A stretch of DNA of 63,007 bases. Source: Gammaproteobacteria bacterium. GTDB lineage: Bacteria; Pseudomonadota; Gammaproteobacteria; Legionellales; Legionellaceae. The stretch covers positions 1 through 63,007 of the forward strand of contig JAUICE010000005.1 of assembly GCA_030428185.1 (NCBI GenBank), read 5' to 3'. Below the pieces are notes generated by a model that did not search any database, was not told the DNA's origin, and worked only from the letters and a program-made list of their open reading frames with translations. Position 1 is the first letter of the stretch. Every line of letters begins with the position of its first letter. Position numbers and translations under genes: made by a program. Below, piece after piece: positions 56,524-63,007 of the stretch.

Positions 56524-58278
56524 CTATCTTTTGAAAGAATTAGTATGTTCGGTAACTAAATGCTCTTCACGGTTTTGCTGCTTTAACTCGGCAAGTTTAG
56601 TACGTACATCCTTTAAGTCATCAGGACATTCTTCTAGTCGCGTAATAATACTCTCAATATGTGCTCTTAAATCTTCAGCTGTTAAAGATTTACGCTCAAA
56701 TGTTTTTTTTAAACTCGATACAGCCATCTGTAACCTTGTATTAGTTTCACCTTCACTAGAAGGTATTTCTTGAACAAGAGAAAGTAACTGATGAATGCGA
56801 TACTTACTCTTTGCAAGGTTAACCAGTTCTGATAACTTTTGTTGATATTCGTCTGATGATTTATCATCCGTACCTTGAAACAAATCAATAATGGCTTGCT
56901 GCTCTTCACTCGTCACTTCTAACCAAGAAAGCGCTTCATCAGGGCAGTTGGGGAAGCACTCCTTTATAATTAAATACGCAGCCTTATGTCGATAACTTAA
57001 TCTAGGGTTCTCTTTAAGTTGTCTACTCAACGAAGCAACCTGTTGATCTTTAACTAACCTCTCATATATGCCCTTAGCTGGATGGACTGACTTAACCATA
57101 TCAATAACCTTCTCACATATCTCCAAAATCCTTTCAGGAGATTGGATACGTAATGACATATCATATAAAGTGAATAGTTGAGACTGTAATCTGGGATTTG
57201 ATTTTAGCTCTAGAATAAACTCATTCGGTACCTCTGGATACAAACGATAAGAAATCAACGATGAGTACACATACCTTAGCGAATTAAGAGGATCTTGCAT
57301 GGCCCCCATCTCTGTATCCTTTATGAGCTTTTGAATTGAATCTGGCAATATGGACAAATCTTGATTAGATAAAATTGATGGAAATGGAGTATCGTGCTTA
57401 GATGCGTGATGTAGTGGATGTGAAAGTGTTCTAAGTGCTGCAATCTTATCTGCAATTCTTGCTGGTACATTGAGAGACGCGCTCACTATTTTATTCTTTA
57501 ATATTCGTGATTGCTCTTCGTCATAGTATTGAATAATCCTATCACCAGGTACTGGCAATAACTCTAAAGTTCCTTGCCTTTCTACTCTAGGATTTTCGGC
57601 AAGGGGCGAGGCGCCACCAAAATCGATTAATCTCGCTACTGCCTTTCCTCCCTCAACCGTAACTAAAAAATTATTCGGACCTATATCTCTATGCGCATAT
57701 TTTGTCCTCGATTTTGATGAGTAGCCAGAGTGTAGACGTTGTACTTCACTCAAAAAACTAATCGCCAAATCTACTCGCTGTATATGCGTCAAGCTATTAA
57801 GGAGTTCTTTAGTTAAAGACTCACCTCTGTTTTCAATAATCTGTACTGCATACTTAAAATACTCTGTTACATCTGAAAGCATGATTCCTTTAGAGCGTCC
57901 CATACCTAAATCGTGATTAATATCAGCCTCTCTTTGTACCTCAGCAATAGAACGCTCGTCTTCCTGTATCCTCGCCCACTTAAATAAGACCTCCTCTGAA
58001 GTTCCATCTGGCTTTAATAGATTAGCCTTAGCAACTGCACCATTAGCGCCTCTACCAATAACATTGTCTTCCGCTGGGGAAATTGTTTTATTTGCCGGGT
58101 TATAAACTATAGGGACTTCCAAGTAACCCATCTCCGTCTTAATATAGGCGATTAAACTTTGAGATTCCTCTACTTCTGATAAATTATTGAGAAAAACCCC
58201 CTTATCACCTTCGGGTCGAAAAAAAATAATCTCTTCCGTTTCAAGAGCTGTCTCTACCTGCTCAAAACTTAATGGCAT
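56524..58278 (-). CDS. Eukaryotic-like protein kinase, candidate Dot/Icm effector
   Basis: A 584-residue protein with a complete kinase domain at about 72-300. The glycine-rich loop is GRGANGAVAKA (75-85), the ATP-binding Lys is in VLFKWARI (K100), the catalytic loop is AHRDIGPNNFLV (D198, N203) and the metal motif is LIDFGGAS (D219). The C-terminal 280 residues are helical with a coiled coil near the end. Start: ATG 58278 with GAGG six bases upstream. It separates rplT from pheS. The target is unknown. Confidence 0.82.
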   Translation of the reverse strand: MPLSFEQVETALETEEIIFFRPEGDKGVFLNNLSEVEESQSLIAYIKTEMGYLEVPIVYNPANKTISPAEDNVIGRGANGAVAKANLLKPDGTSEEVLFKWARIQEDERSIAEVQREADINHDLGMGRSKGIMLSDVTEYFKYAVQIIENRGESLTKELLNSLTHIQRVDLAISFLSEVQRLHSGYSSKSRTKYAHRDIGPNNFLVTVEGGKAVARLIDFGGASPLAENPRVERQGTLELLPVPGDRIIQYYDEEQSRILKNKIVSASLNVPARIADKIAALRTLSHPLHHASKHDTPFPSILSNQDLSILPDSIQKLIKDTEMGAMQDPLNSLRYVYSSLISYRLYPEVPNEFILELKSNPRLQSQLFTLYDMSLRIQSPERILEICEKVIDMVKSVHPAKGIYERLVKDQQVASLSRQLKENPRLSYRHKAAYLIIKECFPNCPDEALSWLEVTSEEQQAIIDLFQGTDDKSSDEYQQKLSELVNLAKSKYRIHQLLSLVQEIPSSEGETNTRLQMAVSSLKKTFERKSLTAEDLRAHIESIITRLEECPDDLKDVRTKLAELKQQNREEHLVTEHTNSFKR

Positions 58279-58545
58279 ATTCGCCTCAAACTGTCCAGAT
58301 AAAGGTCCATATATGCAATTATAGATCATAAAAAATGCATTGGAGTGAATTCGTAGTATCTTTACAGTGAACAAAAAAACTTTAACTCATTGAAAAAATT
58401 GAATATCGTCGCTTGAAGTTTACGCGAGATAATTTTGATCATGCAAATAGCATGTTAGCAAGAAAAAGCAGTATAAATGTAACCAAAGGTAAATGAGCGA
58501 ACTAAAAAGCAATTTATGCGTTTGCTCTGGTAGATATTGAATAAA
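58279..58545. other. Intergenic region upstream of the kinase gene
   Basis: The gap between the kinase start and the rplT terminator is AT-rich, with no coding sequence. It presumably holds the kinase promoter. No clear -35/-10 pair, operator or repeat was recognised in it. Confidence 0.4.
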
Positions 58546-58548
58546 AAA

Positions 58549-58568
58549 AAGGGGCTTTTTAGCCCCTT
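58549..58568 (-). terminator. Terminator after rplT
   Basis: AAGGGGCT (58549-58556) and AGCCCCTT (58561-58568) form an 8-bp stem with a 4-base loop; on the minus strand it is followed by a run of eight T. It ends the thrS-infC-rpmI-rplT operon and thereby separates rplT from the kinase and pheST. Confidence 0.85.
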
Positions 58569-58589
58569 CTCTTAAACTAGATATTCTTT

Positions 58590-58949
58590 TTATTCAGCCA
58601 AAGCCGCTTGTGCTTTTTCAGCCAATACTTTAAATCCATCTTTATCAAATACAGCGATATCCGCTAGTACTTTTCTATCGATATCAATGTTTGCTTTCTT
58701 TAGGCCATTGACGAAGCGACTATAAGACAAGCCACACTCTCTAGAAGCAGCATTAATACGCGCTATCCACAAAGCACGGAATTGACGCTTACGCTGTCTT
58801 CTATCACGGTATGCATACTGACCCGCTTTTATAACTGCTTGCTTAGCTACACGATACACGCGGCTACGTGCTCCGTAATAACCTTTAGCTTCTTTTAGCA
58901 CTTTTTTATGTTTAGCGTGTGCAACAACGCCTCTTTTTACTCTTGCCAT
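58590..58949 (-). CDS. rplT: Ribosomal protein L20
   Basis: L20 is an early-assembly protein and, in E. coli, represses its own operon. The 119-residue product begins [20 protein letters not shown] and contains [20 protein letters not shown] and [20 protein letters not shown], as in all L20 proteins. It follows rpmI by 14 bases. Confidence 0.98.
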   Translation of the reverse strand: MARVKRGVVAHAKHKKVLKEAKGYYGARSRVYRVAKQAVIKAGQYAYRDRRQRKRQFRALWIARINAASRECGLSYSRFVNGLKKANIDIDRKVLADIAVFDKDGFKVLAEKAQAALAE

Positions 58950-58963
58950 CTTAACGCTCCACC

Positions 58964-59161
58964 TTAACTGCCTTCAAGCATACGCTCAACTGATTTACTA
59001 TCACTTTTTGCAACGTGTAGTGCATCAACTCTTAAACGTCTTTTCTGCTTGGTTGTCTTTTTGGTTAAGATATGATTTCTAAAAGCGCGACGACGCTTTA
59101 AGCCACCAGCTGTTTTTTTGAAGCGCTTCGCAGCACCTCTATGTGATTTTAACTTTGACAT
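58964..59161 (-). CDS. rpmI: Ribosomal protein L35
   Basis: A 65-residue basic protein beginning [20 protein letters not shown], with the conserved [20 protein letters not shown]. It lies 40 bases after infC and before rplT, in the standard infC-rpmI-rplT order. Confidence 0.97.
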   Translation of the reverse strand: MSKLKSHRGAAKRFKKTAGGLKRRRAFRNHILTKKTTKQKRRLRVDALHVAKSDSKSVERMLEGS

Positions 59162-59201
59162 CTTTATTAACTCCGCATTCGATGTAAACGACTATTGTCG
59201 A

Positions 59202-59735
59202 CTATTTCTTCTTGGGGGCAACAACCATAATCAACTGCCTACCTTCGCGCTTTGGCGTATGCTCAACACTACAGAGCTCCTTAGTGTCTTCTACCAAGCG
59301 TTCAAGAATTTTCATTCCTACGTCTTGGTGCGCCATTTCTCGCCCGCGAAACCTAAGCGTCACTTTGACTTTATCCCCATTCTCAATGAAACGTATCAGG
59401 TTGCGTAGTTTTACCTGATAGTCTCCCTCCTCCGTCGTTGGACGGAATTTTAGCTCTTTTACTTGAAACTGTTTTTGCTTTTTCTTTGCTAGAGCCGTTT
59501 TCTTGTTTAGCTCAAACAAATACTTACCATAATCCATTACACGACAAACTGGTGGCCTAGCTGTTGGAGATATTTCCACCAAATCTAGTTCAGCATCTTC
59601 TGCCACCCTCAGTGCCTCTGCTTTAGACAAAACACCGACTTGATTCCCCTCTGCATCAATTAAACGCACTTCATGCGCTGTAATTTGATGATTCACTCGT
59701 GCTCGCTGTTGCTCGCGCTTTTGTGTAACGCTAAT
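59202..59735 (-). CDS. infC: Translation initiation factor IF-3 with AUU start
   Basis: IF-3 checks start-codon pairing and keeps the 30S subunit free. The product contains [38 protein letters not shown] and [13 protein letters not shown], all conserved. I place the start at ATT 59735, seven bases after an AGGAG, giving 177 residues; no ATG occurs near it, and the TTG at 59762 lies inside thrS. An AUU start is the known E. coli arrangement, which lets IF-3 repress its own synthesis. The gene begins 4 bases after the thrS stop. Confidence 0.93.
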   Translation of the reverse strand: MSVTQKREQQRARVNHQITAHEVRLIDAEGNQVGVLSKAEALRVAEDAELDLVEISPTARPPVCRVMDYGKYLFELNKKTALAKKKQKQFQVKELKFRPTTEEGDYQVKLRNLIRFIENGDKVKVTLRFRGREMAHQDVGMKILERLVEDTKELCSVEHTPKREGRQLIMVVAPKKK

Positions 59736-59739
59736 GAGA

Positions 59740-61641
59740 TTATCTCCTATCAATCTTTTCAAGTAATTCTTTTAATGACTCAAGTGACATAGCACCTAAG
59801 TCCTCACCCTCTCGTGTTCTCACCGCAACCTGATTAGCAGCAAGTTCTTTATCACCAACTATCAACAAGTACGGAACACGGTCTAAAGTGTGCTCACGGA
59901 TTTTAAAGCCTATTTTCTCATTTCTCAAGTCAAATATGCCTCTAAATCCACAATCTTTTAAATTTTTAGTCAAATTAGTAACATATGCAGCTTGGTTATC
60001 GGTAATATTCATCACTACAAACTGTATAGGAGAGAGCCAAACCGGCAATTTTCCTGCATAGTGCTCTAAAAGCACCCCTATAAAGCGCTCAAATGAACCG
60101 AAAATTGCTCGGTGAATCATCACCGGCGTTTTTTTTGAGCCATCTTCAGCAACATAGTGGGCGCCTAAACGCTCAGGCATGGAGAAGTCTACCTGGATAG
60201 TCGCACACTGCCAGACTCTACCCAGGCAGTCTTTCAAAGAAAACTCTATCTTAGGACCATAAAAAGCACCTTCTCCAGGAGACTCAACCCACTCAATACC
60301 ACAATTATCCATTGCTTGAGCAAGGGCTTTTTCAGCTTTATCCCAAACTTCATCACTACCGACTCGCTTTAGAGGGCGAGTAGCCAACTTATAAATAATC
60401 TCTGAAAAACCAAAGTCTTGATAAACTTCTTCAACTAACTGAATGAGGTCTTGTACTTCTGATTCAATCTGATCTTCTGTACAAAACACATGCGCATCAT
60501 CTTGGGTAAAGTTCCGCACACGCATGAGCCCGTGCAGCGCACCAGATGGTTCAGAGCGATGACAGTTACCAAATTCAGCCATTCGAATGGGTAAGTCACG
60601 ATAACTTTTAACCCCTTGATTATAGATTTGCACATGGCAAGGGCAATTCATTGGCTTTATCGCATAAGTGCGATTTTCTGTTTCAGTCAAAAACATATCA
60701 TCAGCAAAGTTCGCCCAATGTCCGGACTTTTCCCAAAGAACTTTATCAACAATTTGTGGGGTTTTAACCTCTTGGTAATTACGCTTAATTAATTTATCAC
60801 GCATATATTCCTGGAGGAGATGATACAGCGTACTGCCTTTATCATGCCAAAATATCATCCCTGGCGCTTCTTCTTGAATATGAAAGAAATTTAGTGCGCG
60901 ACCAATTTTACGATGATCACGCTTTTGCGCCTCTTCTAGACGATGTAAATATGCCTTTAATGCCTTTTTATCAGCCCAAGCTGTGCCATAAATGCGCTGT
61001 AGCATCTCATTTTTTGAATCGCCCCGCCAATATGCGCCAGCGAGTTTAGTAAGCTTAAATGCTTTGATTTTTCCTGTTGATGGAACATGCGGGCCTCTGC
61101 ATAAATCTTCAAAGTCACCTTGCTTGTATAAAGATAAGGTTTCCTTTTCGGGAATATCACGAATAATCTCAGCCTTATAGTGCTCGCCTATCGACTCAAA
61201 GTACTTAATTGCCTCATCACGAGATAATTCACGCCGAGTCACAGGATAATCATTTTTAGCAAACTCAGCCATCTTAAGCTCAATTGCCTCTATGTCTTCA
61301 GGTGTAAATGCGCGCTCATAAGCAAAGTCATAGTAAAAACCATCATCAATAACAGGACCAATCGTTACCTGTGCGTCTGGAAAAAGCGCTTTTACAGCCT
61401 GCGCCAATAAATGTGCACATGAGTGGCGAATTACTTCTAAAGCGGCCTCATCTCGACTGGTGATGATAGAAAGAGCTACATCTTTATCAATTGAATAACT
61501 CAAATCGACAAGCTTACCATCCACCTCTCCAGCAATGGCAGCTTTTTTTAAACCTGAGCCAATGCTTTCTGCAATTTCTGCAACGGTGACAACTTCTGAA
61601 AAAGACCTTTGAGAACCATCAGGCAGTGTTATTTGCGGCAT
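59740..61641 (-). CDS. thrS: Threonyl-tRNA synthetase
   Basis: The 633-residue product has an N-terminal TGS domain ([20 protein letters not shown]), the editing domain with [16 protein letters not shown], the catalytic core with [20 protein letters not shown], and a C-terminal anticodon-binding domain ([20 protein letters not shown]). It heads the thrS-infC-rpmI-rplT operon, with a tRNA-Val gene just upstream. Confidence 0.98.
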   Translation of the reverse strand: MPQITLPDGSQRSFSEVVTVAEIAESIGSGLKKAAIAGEVDGKLVDLSYSIDKDVALSIITSRDEAALEVIRHSCAHLLAQAVKALFPDAQVTIGPVIDDGFYYDFAYERAFTPEDIEAIELKMAEFAKNDYPVTRRELSRDEAIKYFESIGEHYKAEIIRDIPEKETLSLYKQGDFEDLCRGPHVPSTGKIKAFKLTKLAGAYWRGDSKNEMLQRIYGTAWADKKALKAYLHRLEEAQKRDHRKIGRALNFFHIQEEAPGMIFWHDKGSTLYHLLQEYMRDKLIKRNYQEVKTPQIVDKVLWEKSGHWANFADDMFLTETENRTYAIKPMNCPCHVQIYNQGVKSYRDLPIRMAEFGNCHRSEPSGALHGLMRVRNFTQDDAHVFCTEDQIESEVQDLIQLVEEVYQDFGFSEIIYKLATRPLKRVGSDEVWDKAEKALAQAMDNCGIEWVESPGEGAFYGPKIEFSLKDCLGRVWQCATIQVDFSMPERLGAHYVAEDGSKKTPVMIHRAIFGSFERFIGVLLEHYAGKLPVWLSPIQFVVMNITDNQAAYVTNLTKNLKDCGFRGIFDLRNEKIGFKIREHTLDRVPYLLIVGDKELAANQVAVRTREGEDLGAMSLESLKELLEKIDRR

Positions 61642-61670
61642 AGTAATTATTTAAGAATTTTAAGTTAAAT

Positions 61671-61745
61671 TGGTAGGCACGAGTGGGATTGAACCACCGA
61701 CCACCACCATGTCAAGGTGGTGCTCTACCACTGAGCTACGTGCCT
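61671..61745 (-). tRNA. tRNA-Val (GAC anticodon)
   Basis: On the minus strand the sequence folds as a normal cloverleaf: acceptor arms AGGCACG and CGTGCCT with the A discriminator and an encoded CCA, D arm GCTCAGTGGTAGAGC, anticodon stem CCACC-TTGACAT-GGTGG giving anticodon GAC, and T loop GGTTCAATCCC. It reads valine GUC (and GUU) codons. It lies 30 bases upstream of thrS. Confidence 0.93.
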
Positions 61746-61890
61746 ATAATCAAAATTTAAGAGCGAGCATTATATACTTAACAGACATTGAATTACTAGT
61801 TCTGATTTTGATTAACTGCCAGGATTAGTTGCTTATTTTTAACATTTTGTGTTAAATTTTAGATCTAAAACAGCTTTATTAAGTTTTACT

Positions 61891-62820
61891 ATGCCTCATG
61901 AAACTAACGAACAACAGAAAGTACAACCATTATTTGATACAAAACTCATAAAGAACGCTCTAGTTTCTACAACTGCGGGCACGGTTCCACATGCTTTTGT
62001 TTTTCCTATCGATAAAGCGACCCATCTAGCGATGACTAATAACACGAACTTTTTACACAAAAATAATTTTAGTCAACCATTTAGAGGATTTGGGCCCACA
62101 ATGTTACAGCGTGCACCTAACTCAGGAATATTCTTTTTTTTACAAAATACATTTCAACCTCTAAAAAATGTTGGAGAGAATCAGCTAAATTTGCCTCGTG
62201 AACTATCGAATACCCTGTATGGAAGTACTATAGGTGTCTGTAATGCGCTTATTACATCTTACCCAACTCAGGTTAGGCTGTATTTTATGAAATCTAATGG
62301 TTATACCTCTTTCTTTAGTGCTGCAAAGTATCTTTGGCAACATCAAAAATTTGGAGTGTTTTTTAATCAAGGGACACTCGCATATACGCTAAGAGACACT
62401 ATATTCGGTGGTATATATGAGCTGGTCCGTATAAAAATGCGTGAGCTAGGCTATAACAAAACACTTTCAAACTTTACGGGAGCTGCAACTGGAACCATCG
62501 TTTCAATGCCTTTTAATTATGCAAGAAGCGTCATTATGGCAACTGAACCTACTCAAAAAGCTCCCAGTGTTTTTTCTACAATTAAAGGTTTATTCTTCCA
62601 AAATGGTCGAACACTGCCCTTAAACTCTTTAAAAACCATTACAGCTAAAGGCATGCTTTTTATCGCTGTAATGCGCTGTGGCTATAGTTTTACATTGGGT
62701 CAATTTATGAATGACAAACTACTTGAGCTACTAAACCAAAATACAAATATAGATGATAGCGCCTCAAATGATCACGAAGTTAAGCATAGTGATAACGAAA
62801 ATGGCTTTAAGCCTAAGTAG
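61891..62820 (+). CDS. Mitochondrial-carrier-like protein, candidate Dot/Icm effector
   Basis: The 309-residue protein has the three-repeat layout of the mitochondrial carrier family: about 20-110, 115-205 and 205-295. Each repeat has a Pro-containing signature on its first helix (FPIDKATHLAM, YPTQVRLYFM, MPFNYARSVIM), followed by family-typical second-helix motifs (RGFGPTMLQRAPNSGIFFFL and QGTLAYTLRDTIFGGIYELV). The Legionella Dot/Icm effector LncP belongs to this family. A GTG at 61849 gives an N-terminal extension; I prefer ATG 61891. The polar C-terminal tail (DDSASNDHEVKHSDNENG) suits a secretion signal. It is the right-most gene. Confidence 0.82.
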   Translation: MPHETNEQQKVQPLFDTKLIKNALVSTTAGTVPHAFVFPIDKATHLAMTNNTNFLHKNNFSQPFRGFGPTMLQRAPNSGIFFFLQNTFQPLKNVGENQLNLPRELSNTLYGSTIGVCNALITSYPTQVRLYFMKSNGYTSFFSAAKYLWQHQKFGVFFNQGTLAYTLRDTIFGGIYELVRIKMRELGYNKTLSNFTGAATGTIVSMPFNYARSVIMATEPTQKAPSVFSTIKGLFFQNGRTLPLNSLKTITAKGMLFIAVMRCGYSFTLGQFMNDKLLELLNQNTNIDDSASNDHEVKHSDNENGFKPK

Positions 62821-62918
62821 CATATTTTTGATGCTATTTATCTGCAAATAATAAGTAACGGAGAACCTCACCTTCCCCCTCACTTTAATGAGTCATGGGA
62901 GAATAGCTATTTACTTTG

Positions 62919-62971
62919 TCTTTGCAAACTCAAGCGCAGGCGACGGGATGGAGCCGAGCCATTTGCAAAGA
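62919..62971. repeat. Inverted repeat with GC-rich core at the right edge
   Basis: TCTTTGCAAA (62919-62928) and TTTGCAAAGA (62962-62971) are perfect inverted arms around a 33-base core that is clearly more GC-rich than the surroundings. It is non-coding, and the window ends 36 bases later, so its context is not visible. Confidence 0.5.
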
Positions 62972-63007
62972 GAGGGTCGGTTGCTTATTTATGAATAAGT
63001 TGTACGG

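Noticed and set aside
58279-58374. Longer kinase starting at TTG 58374
   Set aside because: The extra 32 residues have no ribosome site, while ATG 58278 has a good one.
62821-63007. CsrB/RsmY-type small RNA at the right edge
   Set aside because: A few GGA words occur, but no repeated GGA hairpins, promoter or terminator could be shown before the window ends.

Overview
The window is an AT-rich stretch of a gammaproteobacterial chromosome, most likely from an intracellular or amoeba-associated member of the order Legionellales (Coxiella/Legionella/Berkiella-like). Two things point there: a near-complete Dot/Icm (type IVB) secretion locus, and typical gammaproteobacterial gene order in housekeeping blocks (grpE-dnaK-dnaJ, thrS-infC-rpmI-rplT, pheST-ihfA, petABC, rplM-rpsI, eno-ftsB). 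A mevalonate-pathway operon and a eukaryotic-like mitochondrial-carrier gene add to the picture. The genus cannot be fixed from sequence reading alone.

Layout. 1-6.4 kb: nadB (cut by the left edge) and nadA for de novo NAD synthesis; a helical gene split by a 309-bp hairpin-rich inverted-repeat element; a SulP transporter; a small coiled-coil protein. 6.4-16 kb: pnuC, then ahcY, metK and carA, an unknown gene, and grpE-dnaK-dnaJ with a sigma-32-like promoter, followed by a YchJ-like protein. 16.1-21.2 kb (+): class II DAHP synthase, then icmH(dotU)-icmF. 21.3-40.1 kb (-): the main Dot/Icm operon, in transcription order icmT, icmS, a candidate FIR gene in the icmR slot, icmQ, icmP, icmO, icmN, icmL, icmM, icmL, icmK, icmE, icmG, icmC, two tandem icmD genes, icmJ, icmB. 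40.3-45.4 kb (+): isopentenyl-diphosphate isomerase type 2, HMG-CoA reductase and three GHMP-family enzymes of the mevalonate pathway, mostly overlapping. 45.4-63 kb: ftsB-eno, pyrE, the cytochrome bc1 genes, rplM-rpsI, a thioredoxin-like ferredoxin, an HU-like protein, then pheS-pheT-ihfA-merR and thrS-infC-rpmI-rplT, with a eukaryotic-like protein kinase inserted between rplT and pheS. A tRNA-Val and a mitochondrial-carrier-like gene close the window.

How it fits together. The Dot/Icm genes give the core channel (DotG, DotH, DotF, DotK, inner-membrane DotI/J/E/P), the ATPases (DotO, DotL), the coupling complex (DotL-DotM-DotN with IcmS) and the stabilisers IcmF/DotU. DotA, DotB, DotC, DotD, IcmV, IcmW and IcmX are not here. 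The protein kinase and the carrier protein are good candidates for secreted effectors, by analogy with Legionella.

Most notable observations: (1) the hairpin-rich element in the 2.2-4.1 kb gene, whose removal together with one TA restores a single 532-codon frame; (2) related repeat ends flanking the fir-icmS-icmT segment, and a 54-bp TA-flanked palindrome at 50.4 kb; (3) a candidate new FIR protein; (4) a DotG enlarged by about nine cysteine-paired super-repeats; (5) a kinase placed inside a normally conserved translation gene cluster; (6) a bacterial mitochondrial-carrier protein with altered signature residues.
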